Assembly: GCF_024171995.1 (NCBI RefSeq)
Contig: NZ_JAMTCT010000001.1
Span: 372,001 to 436,000, forward strand
Direction: 5' to 3'
From: Promicromonospora umidemergens
GTDB taxonomy: Bacteria; Actinomycetota; Actinomycetes; Actinomycetales; Cellulomonadaceae
DNA length: 64,000 nucleotides
Shown here: positions 42,788 to 51,725 of the stretch, piece by piece
Position numbering within the stretch: position 1 is the stretch's first letter
Layout: the number at the start of each line of letters is the position of its first letter
Position numbers and translations under genes: made by a program
The notes under the pieces: model-generated
The model's input: the letters and a program-made list of their open reading frames with translations, nothing else
Told to the model about the DNA's origin: nothing
Database searches by the model: none

Positions 42788-44610
42788 CCCCGACCCTGCG
42801 CGTCTGGGCACCGCGCGTCTCCCGCGTCGACCTCTTCCTGCCGACGTCCGGCAGCACGGAGCCCATGACTGCCGACGACGGCGGCTGGTGGAGCACCCCA
42901 CGTCCCCTACTGCCCGGCACCGACTACGCGTTCTCGCTCGACGGCGGCCCGCCGCGCCCCGACCCGCGCAGCCCCTGGCAGCCGGTCGGCGTGCACGGCC
43001 CGTCGCGCACGTTCGACGCCGCCGCCCACCCGTGGGCCGACGCCGCCTGGGCCGGCCGCGACGTGCTCGGCGCCGTCACCTACGAGCTCCACGTCGGCAC
43101 GTTCACGCCCGAGGGCACGCTCGACGCCGCCGTCGGGCGCCTCGACCACCTGGCCGACCTCGGCGTCGACGTCGTCGAGCTCATGCCGCTGGCCGCGTTC
43201 GGCGGACACCACGGCTGGGGGTACGACGGCGTCGCCCTCTGGGCGGTGCACGAGTCGTACGGCGGCCCGTCCGCGCTGCAGCGTTTCGTTGACGCCGCGC
43301 ACGCGCGCGGGCTCGCCGTCTGCCTCGACGTCGTCGACAACCACCTCGGCCCCTCGGGCAACTACCTCGCCGAGTTCGGCCCCTACTTCACGGACCGGCA
43401 CCACACGCCCTGGGGAGCGGCCGTGAACCTCGACGGCGACGGCGCCGCCGAGGTGCGGGCCTTCGTCATCGAGAAGGCGCTGCGGTGGTTCCGCGACTTC
43501 CACGTCGACGCGCTGCGCCTCGACGCAGTCCACGCCCTGGTCGACGACTCGCCTCAACACCTGCTGGCCGAGCTGTCCGACGCCGTCGCGACGCTCGCCA
43601 AGGAGGTCGGGCGGCCGCTCTCGCTGGTGGCCGAGTCCGACGCCAACGACCCCCGCACCGTCACGCCCACCGGCGAGGCGTTCCAGGGCCGCCCCGGGTA
43701 CGGCATGACCGCCCAGTGGGCCGACGACGTCCACCACGCCCTGCACACCCTCCTCACCGGCGAGCGGCACGGCTACTACGACGACTTCGGCGCGCCCGAG
43801 ACGCTCGCCAAGGCCCTCACCGGGGCCTTCGTGCACGACGGCGGCTGGTCCACCTTCCGCGACAAGCCCTGGGGCGCGCCGGTGCCACCCGGCCTGGACG
43901 GGCGCCGCTTCGTCGTCTGCTCCCAGAACCACGACCAGGTGGGCAACCGGGCGCTCGGCGACCGGCCCTCCCGGGTGCTGGCACCCGGGGCGCTCGCGGT
44001 GAGCGCGGCCGTCGTGCTGCTCGGTCCCTTCACCCCGATGCTGTTCATGGGCGAGGAGTGGGGCGCGACCACGCCGTTCCTGTACTTCTCGGACCACGAG
44101 GAGCCGGAGCTGGCGGCGGCGATCTCACGCGGGCGTGCCCGGGAGTTCGGCGGGCACGGCTGGGCCGAGCTGTACGGGGCCGACGTGACGGTGCCCGACC
44201 CGCAGGCGCGCGAGACGTTCGAGGCGTCCCGGCTCGACTGGGCGGAGGCCCGGTCCGACGACGGGCGCCGGATGCTCGGCCTGTACCGGGCGCTGGTCCG
44301 GCTCCGGCGCACCGAGCCGGCGATCGCGTCGGGGGACCGGAGGGCCACGACGGTGCGGGTCGAGGACGGGGCGGTCGTGCTGACGCGCGGCGCCGTCGAG
44401 GGCGGCGCTGTCGAGAGAGGTGGCCGCGTCGACGTGGTGCTCGCGCTGGAGGAGCGGCCGGTGTCGGTGGTGGTCGAGCACGACGGCGAGCCACCCCGGC
44501 TCGTGCTCGACTCGGCAGCGGTGCTCGGGACCGACCCGGCGGCGGTGGAGAGCCGCCTCGGCGCGACGACGGTAACGGTGCGGGGGGCAGGCATCGCCGT
44601 GCTGCGGTGA
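42784..44610 (+). CDS. treZ: Maltooligosyl trehalose trehalohydrolase
   Basis: 608 aa. An N-terminal CBM48/E-set domain (LRVWAPRVSRVDLFLP) is followed by the GH13 barrel: LGAVTYELHVGTFTPEGT, DVVDNHLGPSGNY, DALRLDAVHALVDDS (Asp nucleophile), SLVAESDANDPR (Glu acid) and VCSQNHDQVGNRALGDR. TreZ cleaves trehalose off the trehalosyl-dextrin formed by TreY. The ATG at 42784 overlaps the treY stop (ATGA), a coupling that keeps the pair equimolar. No TreX or TreS is next to it. Confidence 0.95.
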   Translation: MTPTLRVWAPRVSRVDLFLPTSGSTEPMTADDGGWWSTPRPLLPGTDYAFSLDGGPPRPDPRSPWQPVGVHGPSRTFDAAAHPWADAAWAGRDVLGAVTYELHVGTFTPEGTLDAAVGRLDHLADLGVDVVELMPLAAFGGHHGWGYDGVALWAVHESYGGPSALQRFVDAAHARGLAVCLDVVDNHLGPSGNYLAEFGPYFTDRHHTPWGAAVNLDGDGAAEVRAFVIEKALRWFRDFHVDALRLDAVHALVDDSPQHLLAELSDAVATLAKEVGRPLSLVAESDANDPRTVTPTGEAFQGRPGYGMTAQWADDVHHALHTLLTGERHGYYDDFGAPETLAKALTGAFVHDGGWSTFRDKPWGAPVPPGLDGRRFVVCSQNHDQVGNRALGDRPSRVLAPGALAVSAAVVLLGPFTPMLFMGEEWGATTPFLYFSDHEEPELAAAISRGRAREFGGHGWAELYGADVTVPDPQARETFEASRLDWAEARSDDGRRMLGLYRALVRLRRTEPAIASGDRRATTVRVEDGAVVLTRGAVEGGAVERGGRVDVVLALEERPVSVVVEHDGEPPRLVLDSAAVLGTDPAAVESRLGATTVTVRGAGIAVLR

Positions 44611-44657
44611 GGCGTGCGCGACCGCGGGGCCGCGGACAGTACACCTGGCAACTCCGG

Positions 44658-45110
44658 TCAGCCGCAGGGATCTCCGCCCGAGTAGCACGGGTCGTAGTCC
44701 ACGTTGGGTTCCACGGGCGGCGGGTCGTTCAGCGAGCGCCAGTCCACCTGGGGCACGATCGTCAGCACTATCGCCGCGACTGCCACTGCTCCGACCAGCA
44801 CGTGCCAGACGTACGCGATGATGCCCGCATTCCGTCGCCGGGCCGAGACGAAGGTCCAAGCGACCCCGGCCAGCATGGTCACGGCGACGATCGCGTAGAC
44901 GATGGTGTGCCGAGGCTCCGGTGTGGACGGCGTCAGGAACCCGTAGGCGTTCACCATGTTCACGAGGAGTACCCATGGGCCCGCAATGAGGGCGACGAGC
45001 GATCCGATGACTTCGCCCGCCACGCCGCGACCGGCGTCGGCGAGCGGTTCGTCCCGGCCGCTCGACGCGGCTGCTCCTGGGTCCGGCGCTGTCCGGCGTC
45101 TGCCCGTCAT
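44658..45110 (-). CDS. Hypothetical three-helix membrane protein
   Basis: 150 aa from the ATG at 45110 (MTGRRRTAPDP). Hydrophobic helices are near residues 40-58 (VIGSLVALIAGPWVLLVNMV), 70-90 (HTIVYAIVAVTMLAGVAWTFV) and 98-122 (IIAYVWHVLVGAVAVAAIVLTIV), with an external Pro/Asp-rich C-tail ending in DPCYSGGDPCG, two Cys that could form a disulfide. No family recognised. The frame continues upstream to 45227 but that part is basic low-complexity and would overlap the promoter of the next gene. Confidence 0.65.
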   Translation of the reverse strand: MTGRRRTAPDPGAAASSGRDEPLADAGRGVAGEVIGSLVALIAGPWVLLVNMVNAYGFLTPSTPEPRHTIVYAIVAVTMLAGVAWTFVSARRRNAGIIAYVWHVLVGAVAVAAIVLTIVPQVDWRSLNDPPPVEPNVDYDPCYSGGDPCG

Positions 45111-45238
45111 AGCGCGGATCGTACGGGCTCCTGGGATCGCGGAGGAAGGAAATTGTCCCGAGCTGTTCTGATCCGTACGTCGTAGTTGACGGTCAACGCG
45201 CCGGTCGGCGCTCCGAGAGCGCGGCATACCCTTGCGCG

Positions 45239-45820
45239 GTGGCTCTCTACCTGGTCCGGCACGGATGGCCGATCCTTGACCCGGCCGTCCCGGCGTCGAC
45301 GTGGGTCCTGGACCCGGAGCACGAGCACCTGGTGACGGACCTGGCTGCGCGGGCGCCGTGGCCGGCTTACGCCGTCTGGTTCACTTCGCCCGAGCCGAAG
45401 GCGGCGCGCACGGCGCTCCTGTTGGCCGGGCGGAAGGTGCCCGTGGTGGAGGACCTGAGGGAACACGACCGCAGCGGCACCGGCTGGGTGCCGGACTTCA
45501 CTGACGCGGTCCGCAAGGCGTTCGCGAACCCGGACTCCGAGGTCCGCCCGGGTTGGGAGCCGCTCGCCCGGACTCGGTCGCGGGTGGTTGCCGCGGTACG
45601 GCAGATCCTCGCGGAACATCCTGGGCGCGACGTCGTCCTGGTCGGGCACGGTACCGCGTGGACCTTGCTCGATGCCGTGCTCGCGGGGACCGAGCCGGAC
45701 CTGGAGAGGTGGCGGGCCCTGGCGATGCCGGACGTGATCACCGTGGCGAGGGCCCACGCTCCTGGAGCCGGTGCATGTCGTGTCGGAGGAGCAGAGTGTG
45801 ACCTTTCCCGCGAGGCATGA
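45239..45820 (+). CDS. Histidine-phosphatase (phosphoglycerate-mutase-like) protein
   Basis: 193 aa. The RHG motif is at the start (LYLVRHGWPIL), the phosphate-pocket Arg is seen in KAARTALLLA, and the second catalytic His is in DVVLVGHGTAWTLLDAV. It is a small, single-domain branch-2-like member; substrate not predictable. GTG start at 45239 puts the RHG at residue 8, as usual in this family, though no strong Shine-Dalgarno is seen. The last 15 residues (GACRVGGAECDLSREA) run past the fold. Confidence 0.82.
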   Translation: MALYLVRHGWPILDPAVPASTWVLDPEHEHLVTDLAARAPWPAYAVWFTSPEPKAARTALLLAGRKVPVVEDLREHDRSGTGWVPDFTDAVRKAFANPDSEVRPGWEPLARTRSRVVAAVRQILAEHPGRDVVLVGHGTAWTLLDAVLAGTEPDLERWRALAMPDVITVARAHAPGAGACRVGGAECDLSREA

Positions 45821-45884
45821 TCAGCGGGTTGATCGGCGAGGCCAGGGCGACAGGTCGTCCCAGATATGAGCGAGGAGTCGCACG

Positions 45885-46430
45885 GTGGGAACGTGGTTCC
45901 AATGGATCGCCGACGTCGACGCGACGGACGACGAAGCTCCACGGCTGGCGGAGGTAATCACGTCCAGACTCGCGGAACGTGAGATTCTCAGCCCTGACAT
46001 CGTCCAGGGGGCAGCGTTCGGTGACCCTGGGTATGAGTACGGGCCGCGCTGGGCGGACGCGGTAGAGGAAGCGGAGCCTTGGCCGCCGGGCGGTGTGCGG
46101 ATCATTGCGACGCGGGAGGTGTTCTGGGGCGGGCAGGGCGAGTACGAGTGGGCTCAGTGCCCCCGGTGCGGCCATCGTCTCGACCCCGACGCCCACGGGT
46201 TGCTCGGCGGTGTCGATGCCTGGCTGCTTGCGTCGCCGGCACCGACATCGTGTCCGGAGTGTCGGGCGAGCGTCGAGCTGAACCAGTGGCGGTGGCACGA
46301 GGACTACTTCGCTTTTGCTGCGCTCGGACTGTGGTTCTGGGACTGGCCCGATCTGGGCACCATCGTCCGTGACCTCGTGCGCGACGTCGCCGGCGGCCAT
46401 CGACTCGTCTACCGGGCCGCCAAGCTGTGA
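45885..46430 (+). CDS. Hypothetical protein with a split zinc ribbon
   Basis: 181 aa from a GTG at 45885, with GAGGAG upstream. Two CxxC pairs, CPRCGH at about residue 92 and CPEC at about residue 126, are separated by 30 residues and probably bind one zinc. Trp-rich strands surround them (WFQWIADVD, WRWHEDYFAFAALGLWFWDWPDL). No known family identified; the layout resembles the small cytosolic zinc-ribbon proteins found beside polymorphic-toxin immunity genes, but no toxin gene is nearby. Confidence 0.65.
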   Translation: MGTWFQWIADVDATDDEAPRLAEVITSRLAEREILSPDIVQGAAFGDPGYEYGPRWADAVEEAEPWPPGGVRIIATREVFWGGQGEYEWAQCPRCGHRLDPDAHGLLGGVDAWLLASPAPTSCPECRASVELNQWRWHEDYFAFAALGLWFWDWPDLGTIVRDLVRDVAGGHRLVYRAAKL

Positions 46431-46440
46431 AATCGGTGGC

Positions 46441-46572
46441 ATGTGCGGCTCACGCATCTCCATCCGCCTGCCTCGGGAGCGTGAACTCTGCCCGGTGTGC
46501 CGGGAACTGGCGAGTATGCGCTTGCTGTCCGGGCAGGTCATCGTCACCCTTGAGCACCATGCCTACAGATGA
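46441..46572 (+). CDS. Possible 43-aa zinc-binding-like small protein
   Basis: An ATG at 46441 opens a 43-codon frame with a CPVCREL motif at about residues 17-22, third positions mostly G or C as in real genes here, and its stop overlaps the start of the next gene. It is possible that this is a leader or a genuine small protein translationally coupled to the acetyltransferase. No homologous family recognised; low confidence. Confidence 0.35.
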   Translation: MCGSRISIRLPRERELCPVCRELASMRLLSGQVIVTLEHHAYR

Positions 46573-46999
46573 ACTGATCCTGGACTGGCGCCGACCGGTG
46601 TCGGACGACGAGATCGTGGATCTCACCGAGTCGCACGGCGGCAGCCCGCAGCCCGGCTGGTGGGACCGCGTCCGCGGTCACTCGCTGGGCTGGGTCACCG
46701 CCCGGACCGACAGCGGCTTGCTCGTGGGGTTCGTCAACGTGGCGTGGGACGGCGCGGACCACGCCTTCCTGATCGACACCAAGACGCGCCCGAGCCACCA
46801 GCGGCACGGAGTCGGCACCGCCGTGGTGCGCCGAGCGGCCGAGGGAGCCAGGGCGGCCGGCTGCGAGTGGCTGTTCGTCGACTTCGAGCCGCACCTCGAG
46901 GCCTTCTACCTGGAGTCCTGCGGTTTCCGGCGTACGGCCGCGGGGCTCATCCACCTCACCGACGATCTCCTCCGGGCGCGAGACGCGAATTCACGGTAA
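46559..46999 (+). CDS. GNAT-family N-acetyltransferase
   Basis: 146 aa. The acetyl-CoA loop is HQRHGVGTAVVRRAAEGA (Q/RxxGxG/A), preceded by the DHAFLIDTKTRPSH strand and followed by EWLFVDFEPHLEAFYLESCGFRRT, the C-terminal GNAT beta-alpha-beta. The acceptor substrate is unknown; the fairly short N-terminal half suggests an aminoglycoside- or amino-acid-type acetyltransferase. ATG 46559 is chosen since the frame upstream overlaps the neighbour. Confidence 0.85.
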   Translation: MPTDELILDWRRPVSDDEIVDLTESHGGSPQPGWWDRVRGHSLGWVTARTDSGLLVGFVNVAWDGADHAFLIDTKTRPSHQRHGVGTAVVRRAAEGARAAGCEWLFVDFEPHLEAFYLESCGFRRTAAGLIHLTDDLLRARDANSR

Positions 47000-47027
47000 C
47001 GAATAGGCCCGTTTGCCCGAGTAACAG

Positions 47028-48227
47028 ATGATGGCTGCCGTGGACCCCATCGCCGATGCCGCCGCCCTGGTCGCTGACCGCTATCCCCACGCTCGGTGGG
47101 CGCTGCTGGCCGGCAGCGTGCTCGACCCGGGCGCCCGGACGGCGGGGTCGGACCTCGACATCGTGGTCTGCGTGCCCGACGACGCCGTCGGGCACCGTGA
47201 CTCGGTGCGCTGGCGTGGCTGGCCGGTGGAGCTGTTCGTGAACACCGAGGACGGGCACCGCTGGTTCATCGCGCAGGAGATGGCGCGCAGAAAGCCGACG
47301 CTGGTGCGGATGATCGCCACGGGTGTGCCGGTGGCCGGCGAGGCCGACGTCGCCGGGCTGAAGGCCCAGTGCCAGAAGATGCTGGAAGCGGGCCCCGGAC
47401 CGGCGTCGAACAGCGCGCTGGAGGATGCCCGGTACGGCGTGACGGACCTGCTGGACGACCTCGCGTACGCGCGCGACGGCGGCGAGGCCGACGTCGTGCG
47501 GTCGGTGCTGTGGGAGCGGGTGGGGCACCTCGCGCTGGCGGCGGCCGGCAGGTGGGACGGCGGCGGCAAGTGGCTGCTGCGCGAGCTGCGCGCCTGGGAC
47601 GCCGGATACGCCGCCCGCTGGGTGGCCGCCCGGCACGACGACGACACGATGGTCGCCGTGGCACGGGCGACGCTGGACGCGGCGGGTGGCCCCCTGTTCG
47701 AGGGCTACCTGCGCCAGGCACCCGTCGTCGACGAGGTCCCCGCGACGTCGACCACTCCGTCGGTGGTGGTGCGGCGTGCGGCACGGGCGATCCTGCTGGA
47801 CGAGGAGGGCCGGCTCGTGCTGATCAAGCGAACGGTCCGGGGCCGTGCCCCGTACTGGGTGACGCCCGGTGGTGGTGTCGAGCCCGACGACGCCTCGGTC
47901 GAGGGCGGGCTGCACCGGGAGCTGTTCGAGGAGCTCGGTGCGACGGCGAAGGTCGTCCGGCAGGTGTTCCTGACGTCCCAGCCCAAGGACGCCGGGGTGG
48001 CGGTGCACCACTACTTCCTCGCGCGGGTCGTCTCGATGGAGCTCGGGCTGCGGTCAGGCCCCGAGCTCCAGGACCCGGCCCGGGGCGCCTACGCCGTCGA
48101 GCACATGGACCTGAGGGACGACGGCGCACTTGCCGCCGTCGCTCTGGTGCCCGCCGCGCTGAAGGCGTTCATCCGGACCAACCGTGGCGCGCTGCTCGCC
48201 GAGGCCGAGGCCGAGGACCAGCCCTAG
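47028..48227 (+). CDS. Fusion of nucleotidyltransferase and NUDIX hydrolase
   Basis: 399 aa. Residues ~1-115 form a MNT/Pol-beta-like nucleotidyltransferase: WALLAGSVLDPGARTAGSDLDIVVCV (GSx..G..SDLD with two metal-binding Asp). A helical middle region (about 120-240) follows, then a NUDIX domain (about 245-385): GGGVEPDDASVEGGLHRELF and EELGA, matching GX5EX7REUXEEXGU except for Asp in place of the first Glu. One chain could thus add or remove nucleotides on one substrate and hydrolyse a nucleoside-diphosphate derivative. A start ATG pair at 47028; no clear Shine-Dalgarno. Confidence 0.8.
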   Translation: MMAAVDPIADAAALVADRYPHARWALLAGSVLDPGARTAGSDLDIVVCVPDDAVGHRDSVRWRGWPVELFVNTEDGHRWFIAQEMARRKPTLVRMIATGVPVAGEADVAGLKAQCQKMLEAGPGPASNSALEDARYGVTDLLDDLAYARDGGEADVVRSVLWERVGHLALAAAGRWDGGGKWLLRELRAWDAGYAARWVAARHDDDTMVAVARATLDAAGGPLFEGYLRQAPVVDEVPATSTTPSVVVRRAARAILLDEEGRLVLIKRTVRGRAPYWVTPGGGVEPDDASVEGGLHRELFEELGATAKVVRQVFLTSQPKDAGVAVHHYFLARVVSMELGLRSGPELQDPARGAYAVEHMDLRDDGALAAVALVPAALKAFIRTNRGALLAEAEAEDQP

Positions 48228-48299
48228 GTCACCGGGCCGCTGCGGTAGGCGTGGACCACTGCCTGCACGCGGTCCACACCAGGACCCGGATCGGCGGGT

Positions 48300-49475
48300 T
48301 CATGCCGGGCTCCCGGTGGGGATGCGCGCCCGGACGACGAATCCGCCGTCGGCCCCGCGGTCCGCGCCGAACTCGCCGCCCAGGGCGTCCACCCGTTCGC
48401 GGAGCCCGACCAGGCCCCGGCCGCTCCCGCCCGGTGAGCGAGGGCGGGCGCCGACGAGGGCCTGCTCAGGTCCGGTCCCGGCGGTGCTGACCTCCACGGT
48501 GATCTCCCTGTCGTCGTAGCGCACGCCGACCGCCGTCGGGCTGCCGTGTGCGTGCTTGAGGGCGTTCGTCAGGGCTTCCTGCACCACCCGGTGGGCGACC
48601 AGCTCGGCGCTCCCTGCCGACTCCGATGGTGTGCCCTCCTCGGTGAGCTCCACGGGCTGCCCGGCCCGGCGGGTCTGCTCGACGAGCGTGCGCAGCTCCC
48701 GGAGCGACGGCGTCCGGACGGCGGCGTCGTGGCCCGGGTCGAGCAGGTCCAGGAGGTGCCGCAGGTCGCCGATGGCCCGCCGACCCGTGTCGGTGACCGC
48801 GTTCAGGGTCTCGTCGAGACGGTCGGGCGCGCCGGTCAGGTACCGGGCAGCCTCTGTCTGCACGACCATGGCCGTCACGTGGTGGGTCACGACGTCGTGC
48901 AGCTCGCGGGCGATCCGCGTGCGCTCGGCGGTGCGGGTCTCCTCGGCGACCCGGAGCCGGCGATCGGCCTCGGCCGCCCGGGTGGAGCGCAGCCACGAGC
49001 CGACGCCCCAGGCGAGGGCCATCGCCAGGTAGAACGTCACGAACTCGTCCACTCGCTCGGCCCCGGTCAGCCGGTCGAGCGCGACGGCCATCGCCACGTA
49101 GGCCACCGAGAGGACGGCGGGGACGAGCCGCCGTCGGTGTGCCAGGTACGCGCCGGTGCTCACCAGCGTGATGCCGAGCGCGTTGGCCGCGAACGAGTGG
49201 TAGCCCTGGACCTGGCCGACGGCGAAACCGAGCGACACCAGCACGATGCACACGGCTGGCCACCGCCGGCGCACGGCGAGCGGGAGGCACTGGAGAGCGA
49301 TCACCAGCACGGCCCACCCGTCCAGCGGACGAGCGGGTAGATCACCGATCTGCGTCCCGTAGTCCAGCAGCTGCGGCACGAACGCCGCACCCGCCAGCGC
49401 GAGCGCGAGCGGCAGGTCCCGGACCGTGACGTCGAGCTGGTGCCACCGGTCCAGGACCTGCTGGGGATCGATCAC
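48300..49475 (-). CDS. Orphan NarL-type sensor histidine kinase
   Basis: 391 aa from a GTG at 49475 that overlaps the CPBP gene stop (GTGA). Six hydrophobic segments (about 20-180) are followed by the HisKA_3 dimerisation segment ERTRIARELHDVVTHHVTAMVVQTEAARYL with its phospho-acceptor His, then an HATPase_c domain (VVQEALTNALKHAHG, GRGLVGLRERVDALGG). This is the DesK/NarL-type kinase seen across actinobacteria, normally followed by a LuxR-type regulator. No such regulator follows; the next gene at 48227 is convergent. It would act with a regulator elsewhere. Confidence 0.85.
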   Translation of the reverse strand: MIDPQQVLDRWHQLDVTVRDLPLALALAGAAFVPQLLDYGTQIGDLPARPLDGWAVLVIALQCLPLAVRRRWPAVCIVLVSLGFAVGQVQGYHSFAANALGITLVSTGAYLAHRRRLVPAVLSVAYVAMAVALDRLTGAERVDEFVTFYLAMALAWGVGSWLRSTRAAEADRRLRVAEETRTAERTRIARELHDVVTHHVTAMVVQTEAARYLTGAPDRLDETLNAVTDTGRRAIGDLRHLLDLLDPGHDAAVRTPSLRELRTLVEQTRRAGQPVELTEEGTPSESAGSAELVAHRVVQEALTNALKHAHGSPTAVGVRYDDREITVEVSTAGTGPEQALVGARPRSPGGSGRGLVGLRERVDALGGEFGADRGADGGFVVRARIPTGSPA

Positions 49476-50305
49476 CGAGGGAGCGTAGCGGCCGCACCCG
49501 ACCGCGCGCTGCGCCGGAGAGGGACCAGGTAGCCGCGCCGGTGGGCCAGCCACATGAACACCCCGGCCGCCAGCACGCAGAACACCACGGAGTAGACGCT
49601 TCCCTCCGGGCCGAATTCGCCGCCGGTGATCAGCAACGGACCTGACATCGTGGCGTCCAGCAGACCCTGTGGGGTGTTGTTGCCGGAGACCTCGGTGCTG
49701 AAGATCGCGCTGCCTGCGATGTTCCAGCCGAAGTGCAGACCGATCGGCACCCACAGCTTGCGGGTCGCGATGTAGGCGGCAGTGAGCATCCCGCCGGCCT
49801 CGATGGCGATGGCGAGGGCGCCCAACAGGCTGGCGTTCGGGTTGAAGAGGTGCACGGCGCCGAACAGCACGCTGGTCAGCGTCAGCGCGATCCAGGTGCC
49901 CGTCCAGCCCTCGATGATGCGGAACAGGACGCCGCGGAACATCAGCTCCTCCGTGACGGACGCAGCGGCCATGAAGCCGACCAGGCCGATCGCGCCCGAC
50001 GTCGTGCCGAAACCGTTGACGGTGTAGTTGCCGAGGAAGGCGATGTTCAGGATGACGGCGCCGAACAGGCCGATGCCGATGAGCGTGCCAAGGCCGATCC
50101 CGGGTGCGGCGCTCCTCAGCTCCACCTCCACCGGTGCGCGGCGCTCGGTCCGGCGTACGACCCAGGCGTAGACGAACACCGCGAGCACGGCCGTGGCCAA
50201 CCCGATGACGAGCTCCAGCCAGTGGTTGCCCTGGACCGCCATCACTGCCTGACCACCCGCGAGGGCGACCGCCATAACCGCTAAGAGCTGCCACACCAGA
50301 CGCAC
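49472..50305 (-). CDS. CPBP-family intramembrane metalloprotease
   Basis: 277 aa with about eight transmembrane segments. The Abi/CPBP motifs are intact: SVTEELMFRGVLF (EExxxR), FGAVHLFNP (FxxxH) and IGLHFGWN (HxxxN/D). This family includes Rce1-type prenyl-protein proteases and bacteriocin self-immunity proteins; in actinobacteria many are of unknown role. It is coupled by GTGA overlap to the histidine kinase, so a signalling link, such as release of a peptide or shedding of a regulator, can be proposed. Confidence 0.87.
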   Translation of the reverse strand: MRLVWQLLAVMAVALAGGQAVMAVQGNHWLELVIGLATAVLAVFVYAWVVRRTERRAPVEVELRSAAPGIGLGTLIGIGLFGAVILNIAFLGNYTVNGFGTTSGAIGLVGFMAAASVTEELMFRGVLFRIIEGWTGTWIALTLTSVLFGAVHLFNPNASLLGALAIAIEAGGMLTAAYIATRKLWVPIGLHFGWNIAGSAIFSTEVSGNNTPQGLLDATMSGPLLITGGEFGPEGSVYSVVFCVLAAGVFMWLAHRRGYLVPLRRSARSGAAATLPR

Positions 50306-50481
50306 GATGACTCCTTGTTGAGAAGCCGCGGCCGGAGTGCCGCGGGCTACCCCGAACGCTATGGATCCGGCGGCCCGGAATCGTCACCGCAGGGTGGACA
50401 CTCGCAGGTAGCTCGCACGGGGGACAGACTGGGCTGCACCGGGCAGCCCTGCCCGGGCCTCAGCAGACGCGAAGGAGAGCC

Positions 50482-51093
50482 GTGCCCAGCACTCTCGATC
50501 AGATCCGGGCCGAGATCATTGCGCACCAGTCCAACGCCTGGGCGCGAGAGCTCGGGTACGAGCCGCTCTACACCGCCGCGCCGGGAGCCCGGATCGCCGT
50601 CGTCGGACAGGCCCCCGGCCGGAAGGCCCAGGAGAGCGGCGTGCCGTGGGACGACGCCAGCGGCGTGAGGCTGCGGTCCTGGCTCGGCGTCGACGACGAG
50701 CAGTTCTACGACCCGAACGTGATCGCGCTCGTCCCGATGGACTTCTACTACCCGGGCAAGGGCACCTCCGGCGACCTGCCGCCGCGCAAGGACTTCGCCG
50801 GCCTGTGGCACCAGCGGATCCTCACCGAGCTGCCGGACCTCCGGCTCACGATCCTGGTGGGCGGCTATGCCCAGAAGTACTACCTGGCACGCCGCGCGAA
50901 GCCGAGCCTGACCGAGACCGTACGTGCGTACGCGGAGTACCTGCCGTCCATGATCCCGCTGGTGCACCCGTCCCCGCTCAACTTCCGGTGGCAGACCAGG
51001 AACCCCTGGTTCGAGGCGGAGGTGATCCCGGCGCTGCGCTTGCTGGTGAGCGGGGCGCTCGACGGGGCGACCGCGAAGGGCACACGACCCTGA
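50482..51093 (+). CDS. Uracil-DNA-glycosylase-superfamily protein
   Basis: 203 aa from a GTG at 50482. Motif 1 is ARIAVVGQAPGRKAQESGVPWDD, with an extended loop; motif 2 is MIPLVHPSPLNFRWQTRNPWF, where HPS is the catalytic/DNA-intercalation loop. Gln-Ala-Pro-Gly and His-Pro-Ser resemble the SMUG/family-5-like actinobacterial proteins of this superfamily. Whether it excises uracil is not shown; a few members instead act as DNA- or RNA-end hydrolases. It stands alone, upstream of the SUKH gene by 31 bp. Confidence 0.8.
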   Translation: MPSTLDQIRAEIIAHQSNAWARELGYEPLYTAAPGARIAVVGQAPGRKAQESGVPWDDASGVRLRSWLGVDDEQFYDPNVIALVPMDFYYPGKGTSGDLPPRKDFAGLWHQRILTELPDLRLTILVGGYAQKYYLARRAKPSLTETVRAYAEYLPSMIPLVHPSPLNFRWQTRNPWFEAEVIPALRLLVSGALDGATAKGTRP

Positions 51094-51124
51094 GGGACCC
51101 TCTGCGAAAAATTCTGGGAGTGAG

Positions 51125-51685
51125 ATGTCGAGTCTGAGAGACCGGGTCCTGGCAGTCATGCCGCCACCCGTCGCCGCCGAGAATCACGGTTGGAACGTTT
51201 TCGAGGAGTTCTCCGAGTTGCGTCCGCCGGGCGACTATTCCTGGCTGATAGAGACCTACGGCGCCGGAGGGATCGAGGATTACATCACGATCCTTGATCC
51301 GGGTGGCGACGGGAATTTTGCAGGGTCAGTACGGCAGGAGACCGAAACGGCGCGGGCGACTTGGCGGCAGTTCAACGGATCAGCTGCCACAGGCACGAAG
51401 CTGGAACCGATTGTGTGGGGGGTTACTGCCAGCGCCGATCTCCTGTGCTGGAATCCGTCGAGGGCTGACCCGGACGAGTGGACGATACTTGTCTGGTCGC
51501 GGTCGTCAACCTTGTGGCATGAACTGCCTTTCGGCGTACTAGAGTTCTTGGTCGCGATAGTTGACGATTCGCTTCACCCATGGTTGCTCGGCGACGTCGG
51601 GATCAAGGGGAGGCGCAGCCTTCGGTTCCTGGGCTTCGAGGAAGAACGGCGAAGCTTGATAAATGACGTCGACCCATGGGCATAA
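51125..51685 (+). CDS. SUKH (SMI1/KNR4)-domain protein, putative immunity protein
   Basis: 186 aa. PPGDYSWLIETYGAGGIEDYITIL is the SUKH signature (P.dY...l..yG.g.i.d...il.P), followed by further strand elements and the PFGVLEFLVAIV region. SUKH proteins neutralise polymorphic toxins in contact-dependent competition systems. The local GC content is lower than in the flanks, a sign of acquisition. No toxin gene lies beside it, so it may be an orphan immunity gene. ATG 51125, 31 bp after the UDG-like gene. Confidence 0.8.
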   Translation: MSSLRDRVLAVMPPPVAAENHGWNVFEEFSELRPPGDYSWLIETYGAGGIEDYITILDPGGDGNFAGSVRQETETARATWRQFNGSAATGTKLEPIVWGVTASADLLCWNPSRADPDEWTILVWSRSSTLWHELPFGVLEFLVAIVDDSLHPWLLGDVGIKGRRSLRFLGFEEERRSLINDVDPWA

Positions 51686-51725
51686 CCGATGCGAACGATG
51701 AGGTCGACATCTCGGGAGGGCTTGG

